From NCBI RefSeq assembly GCF_022898935.1, contig NZ_JALIRP010000001.1, forward strand, positions 744,001-808,000: a stretch of 64,000 bases of DNA, in the 5' to 3' direction. The notes beneath the pieces were generated by a model. The model searched no databases. It was not told where the DNA came from and saw nothing but the letters and a program-made list of their open reading frames with translations. Shown here one piece after another: positions 33,560 through 42,885 of the stretch (within the stretch, counting starts at the first letter, position 1; each line of letters opens with the position of its first letter). The DNA is from Paenibacillus mangrovi. Lineage in GTDB: Bacteria > Bacillota > Bacilli > Paenibacillales > Paenibacillaceae. The position numbers and the translations under genes were made by a program.

Positions 33560-35059
33560 GTGAAAAGGTCCATGAAGTTTCTATCCGCATTCTGTATGAT
33601 GATGCTCTTGACGTCAGCTCTTGCAGCCTGCGGCAGTTCTAAGCCTGAGCCTAAGTCTGAAGGAGATGCCGCTTCCAACCCACAGACGGATACCAAGAAG
33701 TCTGCAGATTCTGCTGAAGTTCCTACGTTGGTGTGGTGGACCATTGGGGGGCAAATGCCTGAGAATTTTTACAAGGCCATCGCGGCTATGAACGATTACA
33801 CCGCCGAGAAGATTGGTGTGAAGATCGATATTAAAGTGGCAAGCTGGGGAGAATGGGGCACCAAGATCAACACGATTGTGAATACCGGAGAACCTTTCGA
33901 TATTATGTTTACGAACAACACCAAGTACAGTCAGCAGGTGAACATGGGTGCATTTGCCGACATCACTGACCTGGTGCAAAGTGAGGCACCTGATTTGTAT
34001 AAGCTCATCCCCGAAAAGGTATGGAATGGTACCAAGATCGATGGCAAGATTTATTCCGTTCCTACCTATAAGGACTCTGCTATGACGCAGTACTGGGTAT
34101 TCGATGATAAATATGTACAGAAATATAGTATTGATCTTAACAACATCAAGACCCTGAAGGATCTTGACAAGCCTTTTCATGACATGAAGGCTGGTGAAGG
34201 CAAGAGTTTCTATCCGGTGTCATTGACCCAAGGAGATGGTTTTGCCGGTTTCCTGAATGAATATGACGATCTAACCCTTGGTCTTAAGCCTATTGGCGTC
34301 AAGTTCGACGACTCCTCCCGTAAGGTTGTCTCTGTTCTGGAGCAGCCTGAGGCGATGGAAAAGCTAAAGCTTCTGCACCAATGGTACAAGGACGGCATCA
34401 TTAATCCAGATGCTCCTACCAAAAAAGAGGCGGATAAGGGTCGCCCGTTCTTTAGTGCCCAAGCGTTTCCTGGTGCGGAAGCTAACTGGCAGATTACGGA
34501 GGGAGTTCAAAAGTACGACATGGTGCAGACTTTTGGCCCTCTGTACACGACCAGTACGATTCAGGGTTCCTTGAATGCAATCTCTGCCAACTCCAAGTAT
34601 AAGAAGGAAGCACTCAAGTATTTGCAGCTGGTCAATACAGATCCGAAGCTTCGCAATATGCTGGCCTTCGGCGAACAGGGTGTGGACTATGCAAATGTTG
34701 ACGGTGAAAAGGAAATCGAGCGGAAAACCGATACATGGCCGCTGGCTGCTTATACACAGGGGACATTCTTCGATTTGGCTGTTACCAAAGGTGCTCCGCT
34801 AGATCAGTGGGAACAGGTTCGCAAGCTGAACGAGCAAGCAACCGCCTCATCCTGTTTAGGCTTCGCCTTAGACATTAGTAAACTTTCGACCGAGGTGGCG
34901 AATACCAAGGCCGTATGGGACAAATACCAGTATGAACTGCTTACAGGCGCTTCCGATCCAGAGAAAATGGTACCGAAGATCGTTTCGGAAATGAAGGCCG
35001 CTGGCATGGATGCGATCATGAAGGCTGCTGAAGAGCAGATTAACGCTTACTTTCAGTAA
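33560..35059 (+). CDS. Extracellular solute-binding lipoprotein (oligosaccharide)
   Basis: 499 residues, GTG 33560 after AAGGGGG. Lipoprotein signal peptide with lipobox LAAC (Cys24) and a Ser/Pro/Lys-rich linker, then VWWTIGGQMPENFYKAIAAM, a family-1-type binding fold with DUF3502-like C-terminus (FALDISKLSTEVANTKAVWD). It is the receptor for the two upstream permeases. A homologous but diverged copy lies at 37760. Confidence 0.9.
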   Translation: MKRSMKFLSAFCMMMLLTSALAACGSSKPEPKSEGDAASNPQTDTKKSADSAEVPTLVWWTIGGQMPENFYKAIAAMNDYTAEKIGVKIDIKVASWGEWGTKINTIVNTGEPFDIMFTNNTKYSQQVNMGAFADITDLVQSEAPDLYKLIPEKVWNGTKIDGKIYSVPTYKDSAMTQYWVFDDKYVQKYSIDLNNIKTLKDLDKPFHDMKAGEGKSFYPVSLTQGDGFAGFLNEYDDLTLGLKPIGVKFDDSSRKVVSVLEQPEAMEKLKLLHQWYKDGIINPDAPTKKEADKGRPFFSAQAFPGAEANWQITEGVQKYDMVQTFGPLYTTSTIQGSLNAISANSKYKKEALKYLQLVNTDPKLRNMLAFGEQGVDYANVDGEKEIERKTDTWPLAAYTQGTFFDLAVTKGAPLDQWEQVRKLNEQATASSCLGFALDISKLSTEVANTKAVWDKYQYELLTGASDPEKMVPKIVSEMKAAGMDAIMKAAEEQINAYFQ

Positions 35060-35233
35060 ACATTAAATGACAAAGTCATCTTGAAAACTCGAACGGAGGA
35101 ATCGTTTGCCGTTCGGGTTTTCTTGTTGAGATCGAATCTTTTCTTTAAAAACGCAATTGATTTTTACAAGACGACATTATATGTTGGAGTTAAGTGTTTT
35201 ACGACTAAAGCCTATTGCAAAGGAGGCGCCCGC

Positions 35234-36985
35234 ATGTGTTCTTTTTTGCAGATTAAAATATATCGCGGCAAATTCATTGCTTATACGGTATTTGTGGTTT
35301 CCATAGGTCTGGCGATTGGTGCTCTGACCTGCGTGGTGCTTCTGAATCAGTGGGTGGATAACGCCAGAAACGAGGCCGCCAGCGCTTTTATCCGTGTGGA
35401 GAATGCTTTCCAGTATGATGCTGACCGTATCGAGGCTTACATGCAGCGGGTTTACTCCAACAGTGGCTTGATGGCCGATGTTCGCTGCTTTTTGGGAAAT
35501 AGTGCAGAAGGTTACCTCACGAATAGACTCCAGGATAGTCGCTATAATCAGCCTTTAGTGTCCTTTCCCGATGATGTGAAGTCCTTTTTGTACAGCGGGG
35601 GGCAGGGAGACATCACTCAGATAAGCCTGCATACCGCGCAGGATGGCAATATCGTTCGTTTTAACAGCAACGGAAATGCCAGCTTCCAGTTTCAACTCCC
35701 CAACACAGACGAAGCCTTCCGTGAGTCGATCCATAAAGGATTCGTATACCGCAAAAAATTGTCAGATCCCAATCAGATTTCTCGCGAGCTTGGCGAATTT
35801 CGTTTCTTGGTCAGCAGTGACCGGATATTCAAGTACGTTCAGAATTACCGAGTAGACCAAGCTACCATAATAAGTACTTCTGGTGAAGCGTACCTCATCA
35901 AGGGCGGAGATCACAATACCGAGGAGCTAGCAAGGCAGGCGGTGGCGGAAGGACGCAGACAAGGCTATCTTTCTACGGGCGGTTTTAACGGTGTTTTTTT
36001 CGTCACTTTTCCCTCCACCAAGTTTGATTATCAGTTCGTAGGCATGATGGATCTAGGCTTACTTATACATGATAAAGCGGGCGTACTTTTCACTGTGTTT
36101 CTCATTGTATTGTCAGCCATGATTAGCGTGCTGGTGCTCATTATCTACAATTTGAGGGATGATGCCAAATTCCTTCATCGTATCATTCATTCCATTGGAC
36201 GCGTGAAAACCGCGAATTTTACACCGGAGACACCTGCACACTATCGACGAAACGAATATGGTATGATTGCTCGGGAATTGGAAGACATGGTGCGTCAGCT
36301 TGATAAACACATTCGAACCGAATATTTACTAAAACTCAAGCAGCAAGAGACAGAGATGAAAGCGCTTCAGAACCAGATCAATCCCCATTTTTTATACAAT
36401 ACGTTAGAGGCCATCCGCTCAACAGCTCTTGTAAATCGTGATGTTGACACCGCTGACGCTATTTCCACCTTAGGTGCTCTGTATCGAGACATTGTGAAAC
36501 ATGAGAACATCATTTCCATCGGCAGGGAACAGTCTCTACTGCAAAAATACCTCAAAATCATGGAGTTTAAATACCCACATCGTTTTTATTATCAGTTCAA
36601 CGTGGACAAAGCGCTTTTATCTTTACCAACCGTAAAATTCTGGATGCAGCCCCTAGCGGAGAACTTTTTTGTGCACGGCTTTAACCCGGGCAATGAGTTC
36701 AACCTGCTAGTGGTAAATGGATGGGAAGCTGGAGAACACTTCGTTCTGGAATTCGTGGACAATGGCAGATGGATTACGGAGGAGCGTTTGAAAGAAATCA
36801 GGCACACTTTATCTCGCAAGGATGATACTCCTATGAAGAGCATTGGTCTGCTTAATGTGTATTCTCGACTGCATTTTTTCTATGGGGAGGGTTTTTCCAT
36901 GGAGATTGAAAATAACGAGGAAGCCGGTGTTAAGATTTCTGTAATCATTCCAAAGGAGGTCGCATTGCAATGTACAAACTTCTGA
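35234..36985 (+). CDS. YesM-type sensor histidine kinase
   Basis: 583 residues from ATG 35234, seven bases after AAAGGAGG; upstream codons of the long frame are leader. TM1 follows a basic N-terminus (IAYTVFVVSIGLAIGALTCV), an extracellular domain of ~260 residues, TM2 (AGVLFTVFLIVLSAMISVLV), a HAMP-like linker, then the His_kinase domain with phospho-acceptor H385 (NQINPHFLYNTLEAI) and a HATPase with FVDNGRWI. It overlaps the response regulator gene by 16 bases. Confidence 0.92.
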   Translation: MCSFLQIKIYRGKFIAYTVFVVSIGLAIGALTCVVLLNQWVDNARNEAASAFIRVENAFQYDADRIEAYMQRVYSNSGLMADVRCFLGNSAEGYLTNRLQDSRYNQPLVSFPDDVKSFLYSGGQGDITQISLHTAQDGNIVRFNSNGNASFQFQLPNTDEAFRESIHKGFVYRKKLSDPNQISRELGEFRFLVSSDRIFKYVQNYRVDQATIISTSGEAYLIKGGDHNTEELARQAVAEGRRQGYLSTGGFNGVFFVTFPSTKFDYQFVGMMDLGLLIHDKAGVLFTVFLIVLSAMISVLVLIIYNLRDDAKFLHRIIHSIGRVKTANFTPETPAHYRRNEYGMIARELEDMVRQLDKHIRTEYLLKLKQQETEMKALQNQINPHFLYNTLEAIRSTALVNRDVDTADAISTLGALYRDIVKHENIISIGREQSLLQKYLKIMEFKYPHRFYYQFNVDKALLSLPTVKFWMQPLAENFFVHGFNPGNEFNLLVVNGWEAGEHFVLEFVDNGRWITEERLKEIRHTLSRKDDTPMKSIGLLNVYSRLHFFYGEGFSMEIENNEEAGVKISVIIPKEVALQCTNF

Positions 36986-37725
36986 TTGTGGATGATGAGC
37001 CTCAGATTTTGGAGGGAATGAAGCGAACCCTGGATTGGGAACGGTATGGCTTCGGCTGCATCGAGACCAGTGAAACCATTGAGGACGCTATTTCTAAGGC
37101 CGTGGATTTATATCCGGATGTAGCGATCTTCGATGTATGTATCGGCAAGGACCGAGGTTATGATGCCATTTGCAGGCTTAACGAGCTGGGCCTTCCAACA
37201 AAATATATCATCATGAGTGGCTACAGTGAATTCGAGTACGCCCAAGAGGCCATTCGTTGCGGGGTGAAGGACTACCTCCTCAAGCCACTGAACCGTTCAA
37301 TGCTGCAAAATGTAGTCGAAAAGATTATTGTAGAAGATCTGCATGGCACAATTGACGGTACGGAACGTGACGACTTAAACACAGATCCCGTGCTGGGTGT
37401 TCGCTACGATTGCCTGTCTAAACTGACCAACCGTATTCTCCTGATGATTAAGACAGAATATGCCCAGAACATTACATTAAAAATGGTAGCCGAGCGCTTC
37501 CGTATGAATGGAACATACCTTGGGCAACTGTTTCTGAAGGAAACGCAGATGAAATTTTCAGAATATTTAATGGCCTATCGAATGCTTCGCGCACGCGAAC
37601 GTATTCAGTCTACCGAAGAAAAGATTGCCAGTATCGCCCTTTCCGTTGGATATCCTAACCTGAGCTACTTTTACACTCATTTTCACGGCTACTTTGATAA
37701 GTCACCATCGGATTTAAGGAAGTAG
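36970..37725 (+). CDS. YesN-type AraC response regulator (short form)
   Basis: 251 residues. Receiver with D55 (AIFDVCIGKDRG) and the Lys in YLLKPL; the C-terminal AraC double HTH is NITLKMVAERFRMNGTYLGQ plus KIASIALSVGYPNLSYFYTH. Most YesN-type regulators carry 100-250 more residues between the domains; here the linker is short. It presumably activates the sugar uptake locus when the adjacent kinase senses its cue. Confidence 0.9.
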   Translation: MYKLLIVDDEPQILEGMKRTLDWERYGFGCIETSETIEDAISKAVDLYPDVAIFDVCIGKDRGYDAICRLNELGLPTKYIIMSGYSEFEYAQEAIRCGVKDYLLKPLNRSMLQNVVEKIIVEDLHGTIDGTERDDLNTDPVLGVRYDCLSKLTNRILLMIKTEYAQNITLKMVAERFRMNGTYLGQLFLKETQMKFSEYLMAYRMLRARERIQSTEEKIASIALSVGYPNLSYFYTHFHGYFDKSPSDLRK

Positions 37726-37759
37726 GAATCGTGTAAGCAGGGCGGAAAGGAGACATGGT

Positions 37760-39286
37760 ATGGGACAGCAACAACCCTTTGGTCTCGGCCGTATCGTCAT
37801 GTGCCTTGTGCTAATCGTGGTGCTGGCCACTTCTTTGGCCGGGTGCTTTTTGTCGACTGGCAATGGCGAGCAAGCCCAAGTTGCCGTAAATACGGTGAAT
37901 CTGATCTATTATACGATTGGGGAGCCGGACAAAGATCTGAAGATGGTAAATGATAAAATCAACGAGATTTTGGCTAAAAAAATTGGCGTAACCGTTACTT
38001 ACAACAAGGTAGGGTGGCAAGAGTATGGAGACCGGCTAAACACCATGGTATCAGCGGGCACTCCCTTTGATATCTCTTTTGCTCCGGAATATGCAACCTA
38101 CATCCAACGCGGCGCATGGCTCAGGCTGGATGATTATCTCTCTAGCGTGGGGAAGGAAATGTACCACGTTATTGACCCTATTTTTTGGGAAGGGGTGCGT
38201 ATAGACAATGGCGGCATTTACGGCGTACCGACCAACAAGGAGCTGGCTACGCAGGAGCAATGGATGTATCCGGATGCACTCGTGAAAAAGTACAACATTG
38301 ATATATCCCGATATAATACCTTAAAGTCTCTGGAACCACTGTTTCAGATGATCAAGCAAAAGGAGCCCGCTTATCTGCCTATGGAACTGGACAAGGACTC
38401 TCATAACTTTTTCGCTTTGGATGGCTACGAATATATCATCGATAAAAAACTTCCTCTCATGGTGCGTTCCCAGGACCATAACTCTTCGGTAGTGAATATC
38501 TTCGAAACAAAGGAAGCAAGACAAGTTCTGGATACTCTTCGGCGTTATTACATGGCTGGTTATATCAATGAAGATGCCGCCTTACGGGAAAAGCAGGGGC
38601 TTCAGAGAGGTGAGCGAGTATTCTGGAAAGCCGCAGGAGGTGGACCTCTCTCGGAAAACAGCTGGAGTAAGGATCGCGGTTATAAGGTTGTGGCCCACCC
38701 TGTAACCCCTACGCTAGTTACTACAGAGTCCGTCCGAGGAGGCATCATGGCGGTCAGTGCAGATACCAAGCACCCCGTGGAGTGCGTGAAGTTTCTAAAT
38801 GTATTGAATACAGATCCAGAGGTGCGCAATCTGTTCAATTACGGTATTGAAGGCGTGCACTACACCTTAGATCATAATGGTCAGGTGGTGCCTATACGCC
38901 CCAAGGATAAAAACGGTGATCCGATCCCAGACGCACCGCCAGACTATGCGGGAGTGCAGTATACCCAGGGGAACTGGTTTATCCTCAAGACGATGGGTGG
39001 AGATGTCCCGGATCCTTTGAACAAATGGGATCAGTTTCGTATATCCAACAGCAGTGTCATTAAATCGAGCGTGCTAGGATTTACACCGGACTTATCTCAG
39101 ATGCCTATCCAATTACAGAACATACAGATGATCTGGGAGAAATATTATCCCAGCCTGATGACCGGTAGTGTGGATGTGGATACGGAATTGCCCAAGTTCA
39201 ATCAGGAGCTTAGAAAAGCAGGCATCGAAGAGGTGCGGGCTGAGGTACAGAAGCAACTCGATATCTGGCGCGCTGCACATAAATAG
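37760..39286 (+). CDS. Second solute-binding lipoprotein, paralogue of 33560
   Basis: 508 residues, ATG 37760 after AAAGGAG. Lipobox LAGC (Cys29). The body aligns in layout with the 33560 protein: LIYYTIGEPDKDLKMVNDKI, TPFDISFAPEYATYI, GIYGVPTNKELATQEQWMYP and FTPDLSQMPIQLQNIQMIWE. It is placed after the kinase/regulator pair instead of with permeases, so it may be a receptor that feeds the sensor kinase or a second receptor for the same permeases. Confidence 0.88.
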   Translation: MGQQQPFGLGRIVMCLVLIVVLATSLAGCFLSTGNGEQAQVAVNTVNLIYYTIGEPDKDLKMVNDKINEILAKKIGVTVTYNKVGWQEYGDRLNTMVSAGTPFDISFAPEYATYIQRGAWLRLDDYLSSVGKEMYHVIDPIFWEGVRIDNGGIYGVPTNKELATQEQWMYPDALVKKYNIDISRYNTLKSLEPLFQMIKQKEPAYLPMELDKDSHNFFALDGYEYIIDKKLPLMVRSQDHNSSVVNIFETKEARQVLDTLRRYYMAGYINEDAALREKQGLQRGERVFWKAAGGGPLSENSWSKDRGYKVVAHPVTPTLVTTESVRGGIMAVSADTKHPVECVKFLNVLNTDPEVRNLFNYGIEGVHYTLDHNGQVVPIRPKDKNGDPIPDAPPDYAGVQYTQGNWFILKTMGGDVPDPLNKWDQFRISNSSVIKSSVLGFTPDLSQMPIQLQNIQMIWEKYYPSLMTGSVDVDTELPKFNQELRKAGIEEVRAEVQKQLDIWRAAHK

Positions 39287-39469
39287 CGCACATCTGCAGA
39301 TAAGTCATAATCGGTTCATTAAAGTTTTTTGTAAAAGGCATTGTCGTAGGAAGCGTGAAAGAGTAGTATTTGGATTATATAGACAACCACGTCCGACTCA
39401 CAAGCGATTAGGTGTTACCCTACGATGAGTGACGGATGAACAACATGACGCATTGGAGGAGAAGCACAA

Positions 39470-41542
39470 ATGAGTACAATTAAAAGAGTCCATGTCATTT
39501 TCAAAACCCATCTGGATATCGGTTATACACATCTTGCACAAGATGTCGTCGATCGCTACATGAACAGCTTCATCCCGCAGGCTCTGGATTTATCGGAGAA
39601 GCTTGCGGAGGAGGAAGGACCCGTCAAATTCGTATGGACGACAGGTTCATGGCTGATCAAGCAATACTTGCAAACAGCATCGGAGCCGATGAAGGCTCGT
39701 ATGGAGGAAGGGATTCGCCAAGGCAGAATCGTATGGCACGGTCTACCGTTTACGACACATACAGAGCTTATGGATGATCGGCTGTTTGAGCACGGGCTTT
39801 CGCTATCGAAAGATCTGGATAAAGCGTATGGACGAACAACAATTGCTGCTAAAATGACGGATGTTCCCGGTCATACGATCGCGATGGTTCCGATGCTGGC
39901 GAAAAGCGGTATTCAATATTTACATATCGGCGTTAACGATGTATCCAAAAATCCGAGTGTACCGAAAATGTTTGTGTGGCGGGCAGCGGATGGCTCCGAA
40001 ATTATTGTGAATTATGCTGATGCTTATGGTAAGCCTTTTCATCTGGAGGGTATGGAAGATGCGTTGTACTTTGCTCATACGCATGATAATTTCGGTCCTC
40101 CTAAATTGGAAGAAGTGAAAGCGCTCTATGAAAAACTGCAGAGCGATTATCCGGGCGCCGACATTGTAGCGTCAACCATGGATGCCTACGCGGAAAAGCT
40201 GCAGGCTGTGAAGCACCGTTTGCCGATTATTACCGAAGAAATCGGTGATTCCTGGATTCACGGCGCCACATCTGACCCATGGAAAATCGCGCGTTACCGT
40301 GAGCTGCTGCGTCTGCGCGACAAGTGGCTGGATTCAGGTGCTATGGATGCACAAAGTGAGGCATATGCCCGGTTTTGCGACAATTTGATGCTTATTCCGG
40401 AGCATACATGGGGGATGAATTCGTCCGTGTATCTTGTTGATTTTACCAACTATTCGGCATCCGATCTAGCTGCCGCGAGGAAGCGGGATGTGATCGATGA
40501 TGCGAAGTGGAAGAAATTCGACTACCTCCGTAACCAAGCAGCTCCAGCTCGCCGCTTCAGCTATTATGAGAGTTCGTGGCAAGAACAGCGTGACTACTTA
40601 AACCAAGCAATCGCTGCCTTACCTGAAGCTTTGGCTGAAGAAGCGGTAAGTGCGCTTGAACAACTAACCCCTTCGATGGACGATATATCGTTTGATCAAC
40701 CTGAGCCTCTTCAGATTGGTGAATGCTACGAGCTTGGGGCATTCCGTGTCGTTTTCGCTTCCGATGGATCGATCTGTTCCTTGATCGATAAAGGCGGAAA
40801 AGTATGGGCCGATGAAGAGCATGAGCTGGGCAAATTCCGATATGAAACGTTTAGTAAAGAAAGCTATGATCGCTATTTCCAAGAATATGTGACCAATTTG
40901 CCTAGACATCACGGGTGGGCAGATAACGACTTAGGCAAACCGGGAATCGAATATGTCGATCCGAAGCCAGTGCATAAGCTGTTTAAGGCGAGAATTGACA
41001 AAATGTTGCTGGATAGAAAGCCGGAGTACGACGTTGTGAATGTCGAGCTACACCTTCCGGACGACGTGTGTGAGCATCATGGAGCTCCTCGGAAGCTGAA
41101 CGTCCTGTATAAATTTGAGCGCAGTGGTCCGCATATTGAGGCACAGCTGCTATGGCAAGAGAAACAGGCATGCCGCTTGCCCGAGGCGACTTGGTTCTCC
41201 TTCGCGCCGCTCGTTGATAATCCGAACATTTGGGAAATGGATAAGCTGGGGCGCCGCATTTCGCCGCTGTCTGTCGTCAAGAACGGCAATCGGAATATGC
41301 ATGGGGTTCAATCCGGTTTGTATTACGCAGGCGCAGATGGCACGGCGGTCATCGAGACATTGGATACGCCAATTGTATGCCCAGGTGAACGAAGAATTCT
41401 GGAATTCGACAATACCTTCGTTCCGCTGGACCGTGGTTTTCACTTTAATTTGCACAACAACCTGTGGGGAACGAATTTCATGATGTGGTTCGAAGATGAC
41501 ATGAAATACCGATTCCGGCTTACGTTGCAGTCGAATGAATGA
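39470..41542 (+). CDS. DUF5054 glycoside-hydrolase-38-like protein
   Basis: 690 residues. The N-terminus has the GH38 zinc-site pattern H14-x-D16 (KTHLDIGYTH), the likely nucleophile region TDVPGHT (D131, H135), and a later IPEHTWGMNS. The family is annotated DUF5054 and belongs to the GH38/57 (beta/alpha)7 superfamily, so an alpha-mannosidase-type or related glycosidase activity is probable. No signal peptide: it would act in the cytoplasm on imported sugar. ATG 39470 follows GGAGGAGAAG. The 183 bases before it hold nothing clear. Confidence 0.85.
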   Translation: MSTIKRVHVIFKTHLDIGYTHLAQDVVDRYMNSFIPQALDLSEKLAEEEGPVKFVWTTGSWLIKQYLQTASEPMKARMEEGIRQGRIVWHGLPFTTHTELMDDRLFEHGLSLSKDLDKAYGRTTIAAKMTDVPGHTIAMVPMLAKSGIQYLHIGVNDVSKNPSVPKMFVWRAADGSEIIVNYADAYGKPFHLEGMEDALYFAHTHDNFGPPKLEEVKALYEKLQSDYPGADIVASTMDAYAEKLQAVKHRLPIITEEIGDSWIHGATSDPWKIARYRELLRLRDKWLDSGAMDAQSEAYARFCDNLMLIPEHTWGMNSSVYLVDFTNYSASDLAAARKRDVIDDAKWKKFDYLRNQAAPARRFSYYESSWQEQRDYLNQAIAALPEALAEEAVSALEQLTPSMDDISFDQPEPLQIGECYELGAFRVVFASDGSICSLIDKGGKVWADEEHELGKFRYETFSKESYDRYFQEYVTNLPRHHGWADNDLGKPGIEYVDPKPVHKLFKARIDKMLLDRKPEYDVVNVELHLPDDVCEHHGAPRKLNVLYKFERSGPHIEAQLLWQEKQACRLPEATWFSFAPLVDNPNIWEMDKLGRRISPLSVVKNGNRNMHGVQSGLYYAGADGTAVIETLDTPIVCPGERRILEFDNTFVPLDRGFHFNLHNNLWGTNFMMWFEDDMKYRFRLTLQSNE

Positions 41543-41581
41543 GGTCAATCCGTTTATTGTGATTGAAGAATATAAGGAAGA

Positions 41582-41618
41582 GGCGAAAATTGTCCTATAC
41601 AATTTTCGCCTTTTTTTT
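41582..41618 (+). terminator. Rho-independent terminator
   Basis: GGCGAAAATTGT (41582-41593) pairs with ACAATTTTCGCC (41599-41610), followed by eight T. It lies between converging genes. Confidence 0.9.
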
Positions 41619-41633
41619 GGGTAAAGATAGGAC

Positions 41634-42227
41634 TCACTTAGATTCCTGGATATGAAGCAGATCAAGGATTACGGGCAGCATGTCCTCTATTTGAATCCTT
41701 TCGTCAACGAAGTGCTGGAGATTAATTCCATTGAACAGGGCCATCGATGTCGTGGCAAGTATCCTTGCATCAAGCGGACTTCCCACAATTCCTTCATCTT
41801 TCATGGCTTGAAAAAAATACGTGAGAAATTGTCTCCATTCCTCCATCTGCTGAATCAATCTTTCCTTTACCATGGGCAGTTCATTTGAGTTCATACATCC
41901 TTGAATTAACAGCAATGAAGATCCTTGCTTATAGGATTCTTTAAGTAAACGCAGTGAATAGTCCTTGAATTTTGCAAGCAAATTCCGATCTTTTTGTTCA
42001 AGTGCAGCCTTCAAATCATCAAAGAAAAAATCAATGCCGTCCTTAATAATTTTAAGCAAAAATTCCTCTTTACTAGGGAAGTGAGCATAGAAGCCTCCCT
42101 TGGAGTAGCCCGCATGTTTACAAATTTGATCTATGCTTGTATTTGAGTAGCCTTGGCGAGAAAATAGCTCTACTCCGGACTTCATTAACTTTTCGATCGT
42201 TTGCTGTGATTGCTCCTGATTCCCCAT
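41634..42227 (-). CDS. TetR/AcrR-family transcriptional regulator
   Basis: 197 residues, read leftward from 42227 (AGGGGAA before the start). HTH: SGVELFSRQGYSNTSIDQIC and AGYSKGGFYAHFPSKEEFLL. The C-terminal helices resemble the TetR_C group that senses small hydrophobic compounds. The palindrome at 42303 lies 76 bases upstream in the divergent region and is the probable operator. Confidence 0.88.
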   Translation of the reverse strand: MGNQEQSQQTIEKLMKSGVELFSRQGYSNTSIDQICKHAGYSKGGFYAHFPSKEEFLLKIIKDGIDFFFDDLKAALEQKDRNLLAKFKDYSLRLLKESYKQGSSLLLIQGCMNSNELPMVKERLIQQMEEWRQFLTYFFQAMKDEGIVGSPLDARILATTSMALFNGINLQHFVDERIQIEDMLPVILDLLHIQESK

Positions 42228-42302
42228 CCCAAATTCCCCTTTTTTTATTTCCGACGTCCTATTGATTATAACACATTTCACTTGTATAATATTCCCAGTA
42301 CA

Positions 42303-42318
42303 TACCGACTGGTTGGTA
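42303..42318 (+). promoter_or_regulatory. TetR-type palindromic operator
   Basis: TACCGACTGGTTGGTA is an inverted repeat of TACCGAC and GTTGGTA with one G-T exception, in the region shared by the TetR gene and the secreted-protein gene at 42392. TACCGAC/GTCGGTA half-sites are typical of many TetR regulators. Confidence 0.65.
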
Positions 42319-42391
42319 TCTAAATGTGGACGAAGGGAATTTGACAATGGTAACCGCTCGGTGAGTAAAAAAAGTAAGGGAGAGATGAAGG

Positions 42392-42862
42392 ATGAAGAAA
42401 AAGAATTGGATTATTACGGCAGCAATTGTAATTCTGTTGACATTGGTTTTTGTACCAGTACAGCAGACCTACAGTGCGGAGGGATCAGCAGTATCCGGTA
42501 ATACGGGAAGTGCACTTGACGGACAGTTTCACCTTAGTCATGTGGTTAAAATTTATGTCCCATCCACGGTAAAAGGCAGCATTCCGATTACGGAGGAAGC
42601 ACAGCAAAAGTACGTAGATCAGGCGCTTGCGAAATTCTCTGAATGGTTTGGCGGCGCTACAGCTGTAGATGGTGAAGGAGCTTGGGTCGATAAGGATAAA
42701 ACATTGATCAAGGAAAAAGTGACGATTGTGTACGCTTTTGCTGAAACATTGGATAAAAAATCTTTGGATCAAGTGGTGGCCTATGCGAAGCAGTTGAAAG
42801 ATAATCTGGTTCAATCTTCTGTTTCTCTCGAAGTCGATGGCAAGATGTATTTTATTGAATAA
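42392..42862 (+). CDS. Secreted or membrane-anchored protein, DUF3574-like
   Basis: 156 residues. N-terminal signal sequence KKKNWIITAAIVILLTLVF followed by a cleavage-like VQQTYSAEG. The mature part, FHLSHVVKIYVPSTVKGSIP, then WFGGATAVDGEGAWVDKDKT and VTIVYAFAETLDKKSLDQVV, resembles the DUF3574/phage-associated small alpha-beta family. Function unknown. It is 23 bases before the TcaA-like gene and lies opposite the TetR gene, hence probably repressed by it. Confidence 0.6.
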   Translation: MKKKNWIITAAIVILLTLVFVPVQQTYSAEGSAVSGNTGSALDGQFHLSHVVKIYVPSTVKGSIPITEEAQQKYVDQALAKFSEWFGGATAVDGEGAWVDKDKTLIKEKVTIVYAFAETLDKKSLDQVVAYAKQLKDNLVQSSVSLEVDGKMYFIE

Positions 42863-42885
42863 AAGGACATTATAGGAGGGAATTC

